From: Candidatus Melainabacteria bacterium
GTDB taxonomy: Bacteria; Cyanobacteriota; Vampirovibrionia; Obscuribacterales; Obscuribacteraceae
Direction: 5' to 3'
Assembly (NCBI GenBank): GCA_003153555.1
Contig: PLZS01000107.1
Span: 1 to 47,471, forward strand
DNA length: 47,471 nt
The translations under genes were made by a program, and so were the position numbers. Of the stretch, positions 15,827 to 25,771 are shown piece by piece (within the stretch, counting starts at the first letter, position 1; each line of letters starts with the position of its first letter). The notes under the pieces were generated by a model. That model saw nothing but the letters and a program-made list of their open reading frames with translations. It was not told the origin of the DNA and did not search any database.

Positions 15827-16921
15827 TTAGATCTTTTTGTGAAATTTCTCTGCGTAACCGGTCATTTCAACATAGGCTTGTCCACCTACGCTTTTGCCTG
15901 CTACGGTGCCTTTGACTGAAGTAGCGCCTTCCCAATATGACACGCCTGTCGATTTAGCCGTGCGCAGTTCCTGGTCATCCAAAGTCGGTATCAACGTGAG
16001 TTCCAGTTTCTCGCTCGGGACCTTTATTATCCAGTCCACAGGATAAATGCCACTGGTGTGAGGACTCTTCCAAACCCGATTGGATTTGATACTGAAATCT
16101 GACTGACTAATATGCTTCGAAGTTCCATCAGAATAAATGATGGTGCCGCTTGAATTGGTGTCAATCTCGTCATTGGTTTTCTTCATGACATAGAGCATAA
16201 GTTCCGAATTGTTGTCCAATTGAACGCTAAACCAATCCCAACCAACTTGCTCAGCTGTAAGCTGGTTGCTGCCAAACTCATGATCCATCCACGAAGTACC
16301 AGTTACAGGAACGGACTGTCCATTCAAGTACAGATAGCCGTCACTCTTAAGTCTAGTCATTGAATAATAGTGAGAAGCACATCCCTTGCATGAAGCTTTT
16401 TGACTGACACCATTTTGCCCGTGCACCACAGGTGGTTTGGCTGAATTTAGGGATAGATGAAGCCCGAATTCTGGAGTGTCTGCTTTTAGCACAAAACGAT
16501 CGCCTAATTGCTCAACCGACCAATTCTCATTGAAAACATAGTAGTGGTCAAGCTTTGCGCCAGAAGAATTCAACCCACTGCGGTTTAATTTTTCAAAGTA
16601 ATGGAAAGTTCGATTGTTCTCATCGGTGATCGCAAAGTGTGCGAGAAATATGTCTCTGACATCCCACGGTGAGGCTTTGGGTGAGGACGAACTATCTACA
16701 CCAGTGCGAAAGAAAGTCAATTCATAGCCATAGTGCTTGTTATCTTTGCTGACGAGATGGCCTGTGTAATACCACCACTCGGTTTTAAAAGCATCGTGCG
16801 ACGCGTGGTCTTTAGGAAATGCAAACACATAGCCCGGAAGCGCTTGTTTGAATTCGCGAGCGCTAACCAGCCCTGTCGATACGAGAAGCAAAGCAAGCAG
16901 AAAAATGACACGTCCTAACAA
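15827..16921 (-). CDS. Secreted AttH/CrtC-like lipocalin-domain protein
   Basis: The 364-residue protein starts with a signal peptide (LGRVIFLLALLLVSTGLVSA) and shows the signature of the AttH/hydroxyneurosporene-synthase-like family: FPKDHASHDAFKTEWWYYTG, YGYELTFFRTG, FLAHFAITD, GTSWMDHEFGS and WDWFSVQLD. Proteins of this type (called predicted secreted hydrolases) have a double lipocalin-like fold and are usually encoded with a MacB/LolCDE-like ABC transporter, exactly as here; the substrate is unknown but hydrophobic ligands are likely. The start is a TTG with a strong AGGAGG, nine bases after the permease stop. It is the third gene of an AttEFGH-like operon. Confidence 0.85.
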   Translation of the reverse strand: MLGRVIFLLALLLVSTGLVSAREFKQALPGYVFAFPKDHASHDAFKTEWWYYTGHLVSKDNKHYGYELTFFRTGVDSSSSPKASPWDVRDIFLAHFAITDENNRTFHYFEKLNRSGLNSSGAKLDHYYVFNENWSVEQLGDRFVLKADTPEFGLHLSLNSAKPPVVHGQNGVSQKASCKGCASHYYSMTRLKSDGYLYLNGQSVPVTGTSWMDHEFGSNQLTAEQVGWDWFSVQLDNNSELMLYVMKKTNDEIDTNSSGTIIYSDGTSKHISQSDFSIKSNRVWKSPHTSGIYPVDWIIKVPSEKLELTLIPTLDDQELRTAKSTGVSYWEGATSVKGTVAGKSVGGQAYVEMTGYAEKFHKKI

Positions 16922-16930
16922 AAGACCTCC

Positions 16931-19495
16931 TCATTCCTCTCGCACTACTTGCGGTGCAATGGTTTGCGCCGCAAAACGAGCGGGAATTATTCCCGACAAA
17001 ATAGCAGTCAACAAAACAAGAAATGATGCCTCTATCAGAAAGTCATAAGGAACAGCGAATTGAACAGTCCACCCGAATGATTGTCTGTTAATTACAAAAA
17101 TCAGTAACAGGGACAAAACAAAACCAAGTACTATCCCAGACGCACTGCCAAGCAAACCTAAGATACCAGCCTCAGTCAGGACGACTGTTTGAATTTGTCG
17201 AGTCGTCGCTCCCATATATCGGAGAATTCCAAATTCGCGCCGCGATTCCAGTGCCAGGGCAAACAATGCATTCATTACCGCGAGCATTGAAACTGCAATC
17301 GCAATAGTGTGCAATGCGTATGTTATGGCGAAGGTACGATCAAATATTTTGATCGCCTCTTTGCGTAACTCACTGGTGGTCCGAATCGAGAATAAACCAA
17401 CTTTTGCCAGTCGGCGTTGGATTTCAGCACGCACTTTATACGGATCGGCATCAGGCGAAAGATAAATCGCGCAGTTCGAGACGCCATTTTCATGATATAG
17501 CCCTTTGTATATCTCTCGTGGAATCACGATATAGCCTAAATCGCTGGCGTAGTTGTAATAGACTCCCTCCACCTTCGCAACGTAATCACCAGATGGAGTG
17601 TGCAAGGTGAGCGTGTCGCCTTGACGAACGTGTTTGCGGATGGCAAAACTTTCAGACACGATTGCGCTATGCGGTCCCATGCGCGATAAGACAGCGCTCG
17701 TGGTTTCACCTGAAATAAATTTGAGATGTCCATACTTCTCGGTCACGTCGAGATCACCTGCTCCTAAGTTTGTCTGCTCACCGTTGTATTCGATAGGAGT
17801 GTCTACGAACGCATCAACCGCTTTGACATTCGGTACATTTTTGATCACTTGAACAACGGATTGATCAAATTTGCCCAATCTGCTTCCAGCAGCTCTGGCT
17901 GAGGGTTGCAGCCACAGATCGGCCTGTAGAGTTTGATCTATCCAGACCATCACTGTTTCACGGAAACTGCCAATCATAATACCGAGGCTGACCATCATGG
18001 CTATGCCGATCATCAGGCTTGCCACCGCCACTGATGTGCGTCCTAATGTGCCTAGCAGAGATCGGGCTGCAAACAATCCTTCGAAACGCAACACCTTTCT
18101 CAAAACTATGCCCAGCCAGGGCAGCACTGTTTTGAGAACAATGGGCATGATCAGGGCGGCTCCGAGAATGGCAGCCAGAGCTGCTACATAGCCGAAGACA
18201 GGAAAGTTGTAAACAGGCTCCTGCAAACAAGCAATCGCAGATACCAGAAAAAATGCCAAGCCAAATAGACTCAATTTTGGTGACAAACGGTCAATCTTTG
18301 ATTCGTAAGAGGCTCTGCGAGTTGCTTCAGCAGGAACTACACTGGTGGCTTCTAGAATTGGTGGCACTGCTGCCACCATAGTCAAAAAGACTCCTAAGCC
18401 AAATGCCAGCCAGAGAACTTGCGGTGCCAGCGAAACCGTCTCAATCGGAGTCTGAAAGTAAAAGTGCTGAAAAGTGCCTGCAATTGCTTTGAGGGCACCC
18501 TGCGACATAGCCACTCCCAGAATCAATCCCAAAAGCGTGCCGACTACGCCAAACCAAAGCGACTCAATCAAAAACAGTGACATCACCTGGGCACGGCTCA
18601 CGCCCAAAGCTCTAAGTGTTCCGATTTCAGGACGCCTGCGTATGACCGAAATCGTCATGGTGTTGTAGATCAGAAACATGCCAACCATCAAGGCGATAAA
18701 AGTAAGCGCAATTAAGTTGTATTCAAACGAGCGCGTCATCTTTTCCACTTGCTCGCCACGCTGCGACGGTCTGTTCACCGAGCTATCTGCTGGCAAATTT
18801 TGACTCAGTTGATACTGTACTTGCTGCAGTAAATTATCGGGAACGATTACTTCAATTTGGCTGATCTTACCTGAAGCATTGAGCGCTCTCTGAATGACAT
18901 TCAAATCTCCAACAACGAGATTGCCACTATATACGCCACCTAGCCCTTCTCCGGACATGATGTCTGAAACGGTAAAACTTTCGCTTCGATCATTAATCAA
19001 AAGTTTGAAGGTGCTTCCTTTTACTAAATGAAGGTCCCTTGCCAAACGATCACCGACAAGCACTGCTCGATTCGAAAAGAGGTTGAGGAAATTGCCGGAC
19101 TCTGAACTCTCCTTGTGGTAAGACTTGAAGGCTGGATCACCAAGCATATCTATGCCGATAATTTGAACTAGCTGTTCGTCTTTGTTGGCCACGACAACAG
19201 TCTGCTCAATCATAGGCATGTACTTAGCGCCTATGCTCCAGAGCCAAGTCATATCGTTTAGCACGCTTTGATCTAGATAAGGGCCCGAGGTGCTCCGTAT
19301 TTCAAGGTTTGCTTTCCCCGAAACGAGGTCCACAGTTTCTTTGAACTTGCTCAACGCCGTGTGATTAGCCAAGCTAATTGCAATTAGCACACTAACACCA
19401 AGCGCAATGCCAGCAAGAGTGAGACAAGTTCGCGTCCTATTTTTTGCCAGATCGCGCAGAATAAAACGACGAAATAGACTCAGTTCAAAGAGCAT
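16931..19495 (-). CDS. ABC transporter permease with two fused FtsX domains
   Basis: The 854-residue membrane protein has an N-terminal transmembrane helix, a large periplasmic domain (about 45-255), three transmembrane helices of a first FtsX core, two or more linking helices (about 400-460), a second periplasmic domain (about 515-715) and a last FtsX triplet (about 720-845). The NTMTISVIRRRPEIGTLRALG and LALESRREFGILRYMGAT segments are the typical cytoplasmic loops contacting the ATPase. Such mechanotransmission permeases extract lipids or lipoproteins, or secrete small molecules, rather than import solutes. It appears to be a fusion of the separate AttF and AttG-like permeases. Its start overlaps the ATPase gene by 16 bases. 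Confidence 0.9.
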   Translation of the reverse strand: MLFELSLFRRFILRDLAKNRTRTCLTLAGIALGVSVLIAISLANHTALSKFKETVDLVSGKANLEIRSTSGPYLDQSVLNDMTWLWSIGAKYMPMIEQTVVVANKDEQLVQIIGIDMLGDPAFKSYHKESSESGNFLNLFSNRAVLVGDRLARDLHLVKGSTFKLLINDRSESFTVSDIMSGEGLGGVYSGNLVVGDLNVIQRALNASGKISQIEVIVPDNLLQQVQYQLSQNLPADSSVNRPSQRGEQVEKMTRSFEYNLIALTFIALMVGMFLIYNTMTISVIRRRPEIGTLRALGVSRAQVMSLFLIESLWFGVVGTLLGLILGVAMSQGALKAIAGTFQHFYFQTPIETVSLAPQVLWLAFGLGVFLTMVAAVPPILEATSVVPAEATRRASYESKIDRLSPKLSLFGLAFFLVSAIACLQEPVYNFPVFGYVAALAAILGAALIMPIVLKTVLPWLGIVLRKVLRFEGLFAARSLLGTLGRTSVAVASLMIGIAMMVSLGIMIGSFRETVMVWIDQTLQADLWLQPSARAAGSRLGKFDQSVVQVIKNVPNVKAVDAFVDTPIEYNGEQTNLGAGDLDVTEKYGHLKFISGETTSAVLSRMGPHSAIVSESFAIRKHVRQGDTLTLHTPSGDYVAKVEGVYYNYASDLGYIVIPREIYKGLYHENGVSNCAIYLSPDADPYKVRAEIQRRLAKVGLFSIRTTSELRKEAIKIFDRTFAITYALHTIAIAVSMLAVMNALFALALESRREFGILRYMGATTRQIQTVVLTEAGILGLLGSASGIVLGFVLSLLLIFVINRQSFGWTVQFAVPYDFLIEASFLVLLTAILSGIIPARFAAQTIAPQVVREE

Positions 19496-20184
19496 TTTTG
19501 CTTATCACCAAATACGATGCCATCCCGCACTTCGATAATTCTATCCGCGTAGCTTGCAGCCTCTTGACTGTGTGTTGCCATGACGATTGTCGGCTTAAAC
19601 TCCCTGTTCACTGATTGAAGCAGTTCAAGCACAGCCTTACCATTTTCGGAATCGAGATTACCTGTTGGTTCGTCAGCCAGAATCAAGGTTGGTCTGTGGA
19701 TCAAGGCGCGAGCGATAGCGGTGCGTTGCATCTCTCCACCTGAAAGTTGAGACGGATAAAACTTGACTCGCTTTTCCATGCCAACCAGGGCCAGCATTTC
19801 AATCGCCTGTTTCTGACATTCACGTCCATCCCGCCCAGCCAATTCAAGTGGGAGAGCAACGTTCTCAATGACGGTCAAAGTAGAAAGCAAATTGAAAAAT
19901 TGAAAAATGAAGCCGATCCTATTGCCTCGAATTTTCGTCACTTCTTCATCCGAAAGGGCTGATAGATCTTTGTCGTCAAGCCAAACTCGCCCAGATGTTG
20001 GGCGATCGATTCCACCCATCAGGTTCAACAATGTCGATTTGCCGCACCCGCTGGGTCCCATCAAGGCAGCAAACTCGCCTGACTGAAAGTTAAGCGACAC
20101 GTCTTTGACCGCATTAACATGGTGGTCGCCGTAGGTTTTGGAGACAGCTTCCACTCGAAGTTGAAAGATTGAGCCCTCTGACAT
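19480..20184 (-). CDS. ABC transporter ATPase, LolD/MacB type
   Basis: The 234-residue ATPase has all motifs: GPSGCGKST (Walker A), [16 protein letters not shown] (Q-loop region), [15 protein letters not shown] (signature), [12 protein letters not shown] (Walker B/D-loop) and ATHSQE (switch His). It powers the FtsX-type permease encoded immediately downstream with overlapping ends. GAGG sits just before the ATG at 20184. As first gene of the operon it is preceded by a plausible sigma-70-like promoter. The set ATPase + double permease + AttH-like protein resembles the attEFGH cassette. Confidence 0.93.
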   Translation of the reverse strand: MSEGSIFQLRVEAVSKTYGDHHVNAVKDVSLNFQSGEFAALMGPSGCGKSTLLNLMGGIDRPTSGRVWLDDKDLSALSDEEVTKIRGNRIGFIFQFFNLLSTLTVIENVALPLELAGRDGRECQKQAIEMLALVGMEKRVKFYPSQLSGGEMQRTAIARALIHRPTLILADEPTGNLDSENGKAVLELLQSVNREFKPTIVMATHSQEAASYADRIIEVRDGIVFGDKQKCSLN

Positions 20185-20497
20185 TGAGCCTCATTAAAAT
20201 TGAAGGACCATCGATTCTTCAATCGCACTGATATAGGTACGTTAGCTATTCTATCCAATGGCGTGTGAACATTCTGGAAATGCGCCCCATAAATTAGGCG
20301 GGATCATTCATAAATAGAACAGTTGTAACTCAAGTCAAAATAGCCTATGTTTTAGGATTGAGGCGGGTAGGATACCCGCTCCATTTCCACGCTTAAGGTG
20401 TCCGCACATAGTTTTTGATACGTAGAAGAGTTGTCACTCAGTCAGCACACAAAAGAATCTAATCGGTCCTAATCGTGTAAAACCAGAAAGCAGGCGT
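20185..20497. other. Divergent promoter region
   Basis: About 310 bases lie between the ABC operon and the helicase gene. The minus strand holds a candidate promoter at 20230-20258. A GCGGGTA-GGA-TACCCGC inverted repeat is present at 20363-20379 without a following T-run, so it looks more like a protein-binding dyad than a terminator. No gene is visible. Confidence 0.5.
20230..20258 (-). promoter_or_regulatory. Candidate sigma-70-type promoter of the ABC transporter operon
   Basis: On the minus strand TTGGAT (20258-20253) and TATATC (20235-20230) are separated by 17 bases, about 45 bases upstream of the ATPase ATG. Sequence resemblance only. Confidence 0.4.
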
Positions 20498-23400
20498 TTG
20501 TTGGTCGCTTCGTTAAATAAGAAAAATGCATTGCCAGATGACATAGCCGAAATCAATTTGTTAGCTGATTTGAATTTCCGCTATCCGATGCGGAGGTATC
20601 AAACAGAGATACTCGACTTGGTTAAAACGAAGGTTGAGCGTGGCGAAAGGCAAATCCATATAGTCGCTCCTCCGGGCTCCGGGAAGACGATTATCGGGTT
20701 GCAGTTGATCAGCACTTTTAAGGTCCCAAGCCTCATCCTCTGTCCGAACACAACGATTCAGTCACAGTGGGGTCAAAAAGTCGATCTGTTTCTGCCACCA
20801 GATGCAGAACCATTCGGAACGGAAGAGCTTATTGGCACCCATGAAGATAAACCACTTAAACCAATAACACTTCTCACTTATCAAGTACTCTCCACGCCAG
20901 GCCACGAACAAGAATATCTTGATAAATTAGCCCATCAGTCATGGATAGATGAACTAACTAAAGGTCGCTCGATGACTGTCGGTGAGGCGGAGATACGACT
21001 TTTAGAGCTCCTGCAGAATAATCCGAAGGCTCATCAGCAAGAGCTATCGCGTCATGCCAGTCGGTTGCGAAAGCGTCTGACTGAGGTCATGGACTTAAAC
21101 GATGTTTTGCATGAAAACGCACTAGCCCTCTTACAATCGCTGCGTCGACAAAAATTCAAATTAGTCATTTTTGACGAGTGCCACCACTTAACCGACTATT
21201 GGGCAGCGATCATGACGCACCTCGTCAACTATCTTGGTGATCCTCTGATCGTCGGGCTAACGGGAACACCACCTGAGGGCAAATCCGCAACGCAAGAAAC
21301 GCGCTACTTATCGCTAGTCGGCGATATTGATTATCAAGTGCCAACGCCTGCGTTAGTAAGAGAAGGTGGTTTGGCGCCGTTCCAAGACCTGGTTTATTTC
21401 ACGGAGCCGACAGCAAAAGAGCGTAAATTTCTGGAGGAACAACATGAAGAGTTTCATATCCTGATTGAGGATCTAAGCGAAGTTCACGGACTAATTGCTC
21501 CTATAACCGTTGATGGTGCCACAGAAAAGCCAGTCACACCGTTAACACAATGGGTGCTAAAGAGAGTCGAAGAAGCCAACGTCAAGCCAGAAATGATCGT
21601 GGCTGAACAAAAACCTAAATACGTACCAAAGGTCAAGAAAGTCGATGAAAAAACTCATCGCATCCGCTTCAACAAGAACGACTTTAAAAAACAACAGCCA
21701 GGAAAAGCAATGGTGGCAATTTCAGGCTGGAAACATTTTGCTGACAATAAACCCGCGCTCGCTCTTGCTATTTGCCGCTACATGTGGAAGATGCAGATTG
21801 CATTTCCGCGCGAAATCGATGTAACAGAGGCGATTCGACAAGCACCTGTGCTTGAAGATTGGATGATCATTCTTGAAGACTATGCATCTCACAAATTAAA
21901 ACTGAGCGCGTCGAAACCTGATCACAAAACATACGAGCGCATCAAATCTGCAGCTCGAAAACTCGGTTACGGTATTACGGAACAAGGGCTCCGGAAACAG
22001 GCTTCGCCGGTGGATCGAGTGCTGGCCTTCAGCAACAGCAAAGCTCAGGCAGTAGCGAAAATCCTGGACATCGAACATCGTAATTTGCAAGACCGACTGA
22101 GAGCGGTGGTGGTCACTGATTTTGAACGCATGTCAGCAACCGCGGTCAAGTCTTTAAAAGGCGTTTTATCAGACGAATCAGGTGGTGCCATTGACGCCAT
22201 GAAAACGTTGCTTGCCGCGCCGATTAGCGCTGAGCTAAATCCCTGCCTAGTGACAGGATCGCTTTTGCTGACGGACAAGCGCATCACAGAACAGTTTGTC
22301 GCTGCCGCAAATGAATACATAGAGTCAGAAGGAGTCAAGCTCAAAATAATTGTCAAAAATGACGAGAATGTAGCCTTTAGCGAAATCACTGCCAGTGGTG
22401 GCAGTTGGGAATCACGCTTTTACGTGGGTATGGCCACAGCTATTTTCGAACGAGGCATCACGAAGTGCTTAATTGGTACTCGCGGATTGTTTGGTGAGGG
22501 TTGGGACAGTCAAGCATTAAATACGATGATTGACTTGACTATGACTACATCTCCAGTCTCTGTAAAGCAATTGCGGGGTCGTTCCATCCGCATCCAAACC
22601 AACGAACCAGCAGGTGCGCGAAAGTGTGCCAACAATTGGGACGTTGTTTGCATCGCTCCCGATTTAGAAAAAGGTCTAAACGATTACCATAGATTTGTTC
22701 GCAAACACGATGGCTATTACGGCATCGCCGATGATGGTCAAATTGAATGCGGAGTTGGGCATGTACACGCCTCCTTGTCTAACCTGACACCAGCGGAAGT
22801 ATTCGCCTCCATCGAAGACTTCAATCAAGAGATGACAGACCGTGCTCTCGTGCGCGATCAGATTTATGAACTCTGGAAGGTTGGCCAACCATACAAAAAC
22901 AAATCATTAGGCTGCATTGAAGTGGGGAAATTAAGGAAGCTTGCCTTGACGCCTCCGCACATTCACAGAAACATGAACTATAAAGAACACGCCCGAGAGC
23001 TGCGGGCACATCTGCGTGGAATATGGGGTGAATATTCGCTCCTTGGTGCCGGCTCTTCTCTAGTTTGTTTAGGCGCACTGCACTTGCCGCTGATTGTGGC
23101 AATCGCACCTTTCTTAATTGCAATTGTATTGGCGACAAAAAAATATCAGTCACTCTTTACTAAACTGCGAGTTGAAGTATGCAAACCAAATACGCAAGAG
23201 TCGTCACTGACTGATATTGCTACAGCCGTACTGACGGCACTGCAGCGGCGAAGATTTCTACCTAAGCAGATCACCCGAGACAGTATAAAAGTAACAATTC
23301 GATCGGACGGCACTTATCGTGTCTTTCTTGACGACGTTGAGCCGGAGCAGTCAGCCCACTTCATCAACAGCGTCAAAGAGGCATTGACGCCAGTAACCAA

Positions 23401-23707
23401 CCAACCGTACTTGATACCAAAACATGAGTATTTCGTCGGCGAACTTGGCGAAGAAGTTAAAGGCGAAGAAAAGGAAAAACGATTCTTCCGCTCATATCTG
23501 GCTGGCAAGGCAGAGCCGCGCATTGCAGCATATTATCCGGTTCCCGGATTGTTGGCCAGATCCGAGAAGGGACGAGAAGCCTATGAAGCGGCGTGGAATA
23601 AGTATGTCAGCCCCGGTTTCATCGTGGCTACGGAAACCAAACCGGAACTGTTAAATCGATATTTCGGAATCGGGCCAAGCCTCGCTCAGCGGCTCTTGTG
23701 GGAATAA
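20498..23707 (+). CDS. Superfamily 2 DEAD/DEAH-type helicase with a C-terminal membrane hairpin
   Basis: The 1069-residue protein has an SF2 core: MRRYQTEI (Q-motif-like), APPGSGKT (57-64, Walker A), LLTYQV, FDECHH (225-230, DEAH-box equivalent), GLTGTPP (motif III-like) and, after an unusually long insertion, GTRGLFGEGWDSQALN and QLRGRSIRIQ (motifs V and VI, about 690). It should couple ATP hydrolysis to nucleic-acid translocation, as in restriction-type or repair helicases. Unusually, about residues 845-880 contain two hydrophobic segments (LGAGSSLVCLGALHLPL and IVAIAPFLIAIVLAT) predicting a membrane hairpin, followed by a folded C-terminal region. The start is TTG (20498 or 20501) after AGCAGG; no better start exists. 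The histidine kinase gene begins 12 bases later. Confidence 0.82.
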   Translation: MLVASLNKKNALPDDIAEINLLADLNFRYPMRRYQTEILDLVKTKVERGERQIHIVAPPGSGKTIIGLQLISTFKVPSLILCPNTTIQSQWGQKVDLFLPPDAEPFGTEELIGTHEDKPLKPITLLTYQVLSTPGHEQEYLDKLAHQSWIDELTKGRSMTVGEAEIRLLELLQNNPKAHQQELSRHASRLRKRLTEVMDLNDVLHENALALLQSLRRQKFKLVIFDECHHLTDYWAAIMTHLVNYLGDPLIVGLTGTPPEGKSATQETRYLSLVGDIDYQVPTPALVREGGLAPFQDLVYFTEPTAKERKFLEEQHEEFHILIEDLSEVHGLIAPITVDGATEKPVTPLTQWVLKRVEEANVKPEMIVAEQKPKYVPKVKKVDEKTHRIRFNKNDFKKQQPGKAMVAISGWKHFADNKPALALAICRYMWKMQIAFPREIDVTEAIRQAPVLEDWMIILEDYASHKLKLSASKPDHKTYERIKSAARKLGYGITEQGLRKQASPVDRVLAFSNSKAQAVAKILDIEHRNLQDRLRAVVVTDFERMSATAVKSLKGVLSDESGGAIDAMKTLLAAPISAELNPCLVTGSLLLTDKRITEQFVAAANEYIESEGVKLKIIVKNDENVAFSEITASGGSWESRFYVGMATAIFERGITKCLIGTRGLFGEGWDSQALNTMIDLTMTTSPVSVKQLRGRSIRIQTNEPAGARKCANNWDVVCIAPDLEKGLNDYHRFVRKHDGYYGIADDGQIECGVGHVHASLSNLTPAEVFASIEDFNQEMTDRALVRDQIYELWKVGQPYKNKSLGCIEVGKLRKLALTPPHIHRNMNYKEHARELRAHLRGIWGEYSLLGAGSSLVCLGALHLPLIVAIAPFLIAIVLATKKYQSLFTKLRVEVCKPNTQESSLTDIATAVLTALQRRRFLPKQITRDSIKVTIRSDGTYRVFLDDVEPEQSAHFINSVKEALTPVTNQPYLIPKHEYFVGELGEEVKGEEKEKRFFRSYLAGKAEPRIAAYYPVPGLLARSEKGREAYEAAWNKYVSPGFIVATETKPELLNRYFGIGPSLAQRLLWE

Positions 23708-23719
23708 CCGCCTGACACC

Positions 23720-25564
23720 ATGCGCATTCAGGAACCGCCACTATCTAGAAAGACGCTGATCCTCGTGGCGGTGCCACTGGCTTTCGAGCTGATTTTCGCA
23801 TTCGTTCTCGTCATCCTGATGCAGCAGTTCCAAGTGCAGCTTGACAGTGAACGTCATGCCAGGGACGTAACCAGTCATCTGAATCAGATTTTGAGGACGC
23901 TGATGGAAGAGGGCACTCTGGCAGTGACCACACACGTGACAAGCCATCCGGTGGAATTTTCTAATAAGCGTAGAGAGCTCGACTTTCGCATCAAGCAAGA
24001 AGTGCGAGAAGTACAAACGCTTTTAGCTGGACACCCAGATGAAGAGGCAGCCTTCCAAGAAATTTATGGAGTCCTGACGAAATGTCTACATATTTTGAGC
24101 AGCAGTAAAGATGCGGCGAACACGGGGGATCGCTTTGCCACGCTCAGAGCTTGGGGTGGACTGAACAGGCTGACACTGACACTGCACAGCAGAATGGATC
24201 AACTGATCAATCAGATGACCAGGGTGCAGGAAGAGACGCAACTGCAACAAACTCAAACCAGACAGCTCATCTACGATGCTCTAAGTATCGGTCTCTTGCT
24301 CCAGATTCTAATAGCAGTCGGGCTCGCCTGGTACTTTCACCGGGGAACGATTCGACGCTTGAATACATTGATGGACAATACCGTTCTCCTTGCCGCAGGC
24401 AAAGAATTAAGTCCACGCATTGATGGAACTGACGAGATCGCTAGGCTGGACAGTACCTTCCGACAAATGGCTGGATTGCTCGAAGACGCGACCCGAAAGC
24501 AACGAGCTGCGTTCGAGAACGCCGTCGATGTAATTTGTTCAATTGATCCAGATGGTCGATTCGCCGCAGTCAACCCGGCATCTCAATCTGTTTGGGGACT
24601 ATCTCCCGATGACCTGCTTGGCACTCGGATCAGTCAGATGATTTATAAAGATGACGTTGCCGACACTCTGGAAAAAATCAAACAGATTACCAAAGAGCAC
24701 TCGCATGGTTCATTCGAAAATCGGGTGATCAAAAGCGATCGCTCGTTGGTCGATATGGACTGGACAGCGCAATGGTCGAATGAAGAAAAGACACTCTATT
24801 GCGTTGCTCACGACGTCACTGAAAGGAAACAGATTGATCGACTTAAGCAAGACTTCGTCGCCATGGTCAGCCATGATTTGCGCACGCCACTAACCTCGGT
24901 GCAGGGCTTTTTGGAACTGCTGGGTGCCGAGGCCTACGGGAATCTTTCAGAAGAGGGTTACGACTCGCTCGAGATCACTGAATCCAGCGTGGCACGATTA
25001 ATCTCTCTCATAAACGACCTACTTGATCTTGAGAAGATGGAGTCTGGCATGTTGGAGTTGCGCGTCGCCAGCACCGATCTCAAAACTATCCTGACTCGAT
25101 CTATTGACGCAGTGATTGGCTTCGCCAAACAAGAAAACGTAAGGGTAAAGCTCGCCAATGATGCGCATTTAGACTTGGACGCCGACGGAGACAGAATGGT
25201 GCAGGTGGTAGTCAATTTGCTTTCCAATGCAATTAAGTTTTCGCCAAAAGGTGGCGAAGTCGCCGTAGATTTTGACAGATTGCCTCATTCAGTGCGCGTC
25301 AATGTCAGGGACCATGGTCGAGGAGTTCCTGAAAACATGCGCGAATCAATCTTCGAACGCTTTAAACAAGTTGAATTAAACGACGAACGAAAAAAGGGCG
25401 GCTCCGGTTTAGGGCTGGCGATTTGCAAAGCGATTGTCGAAAGACACGGCGGCTCAATTGGTGTCGAACCGGGTGAAGACCAAGTAGGCAGCGTGTTTTG
25501 GTTTACTTTACCTGTGAGCGCCGCTGCGAAAATAGCAGAAAATAAAGCGCAAATCTACACCTAG
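23720..25564 (+). CDS. Membrane sensor histidine kinase with HAMP and PAS domains
   Basis: The 614-residue protein has two transmembrane helices (about 12-34 and 185-206) enclosing a 150-residue helical extracytoplasmic sensor resembling CHASE3-type bundles, then HAMP (about 207-260), PAS (about 263-370), HisKA with phospho-acceptor His385 in VAMVSHDLRTPLTS, and an HATPase domain with N box NLLSNAIKFS, DHGRGVPE and GSGLGLAI. It should autophosphorylate and pass phosphate to the OmpR-type regulator encoded about 200 bases downstream. Twelve bases separate it from the helicase stop and there is no strong Shine-Dalgarno, which suggests translational coupling to the helicase gene. Confidence 0.93.
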   Translation: MRIQEPPLSRKTLILVAVPLAFELIFAFVLVILMQQFQVQLDSERHARDVTSHLNQILRTLMEEGTLAVTTHVTSHPVEFSNKRRELDFRIKQEVREVQTLLAGHPDEEAAFQEIYGVLTKCLHILSSSKDAANTGDRFATLRAWGGLNRLTLTLHSRMDQLINQMTRVQEETQLQQTQTRQLIYDALSIGLLLQILIAVGLAWYFHRGTIRRLNTLMDNTVLLAAGKELSPRIDGTDEIARLDSTFRQMAGLLEDATRKQRAAFENAVDVICSIDPDGRFAAVNPASQSVWGLSPDDLLGTRISQMIYKDDVADTLEKIKQITKEHSHGSFENRVIKSDRSLVDMDWTAQWSNEEKTLYCVAHDVTERKQIDRLKQDFVAMVSHDLRTPLTSVQGFLELLGAEAYGNLSEEGYDSLEITESSVARLISLINDLLDLEKMESGMLELRVASTDLKTILTRSIDAVIGFAKQENVRVKLANDAHLDLDADGDRMVQVVVNLLSNAIKFSPKGGEVAVDFDRLPHSVRVNVRDHGRGVPENMRESIFERFKQVELNDERKKGGSGLGLAICKAIVERHGGSIGVEPGEDQVGSVFWFTLPVSAAAKIAENKAQIYT

Positions 25565-25771
25565 TGATGACGACCCACGAGATTGCCTAATTTGTCTTGC
25601 ACTATTTAAGTCTCTGGGGCTGGTTTGGAACCTTTCTCTCCATTTTCATTGTTACGTTAGTTAGTGTCCATTTCCCTGTTCGAGGGCGAATATCTCAAAC
25701 GCCTTGCCGGAGAAAGAGTTTAAGCGTTGTCAGCAGGGCATAATGTACGGGGCTTTGCTTGGTGGGTGCCT

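Noticed and set aside
20363..20379. GCGGGTA/TACCCGC inverted repeat as terminator
   Set aside because: It lies between divergent starts where a terminator is not expected and there is no T-run; noted only as a possible dyad.
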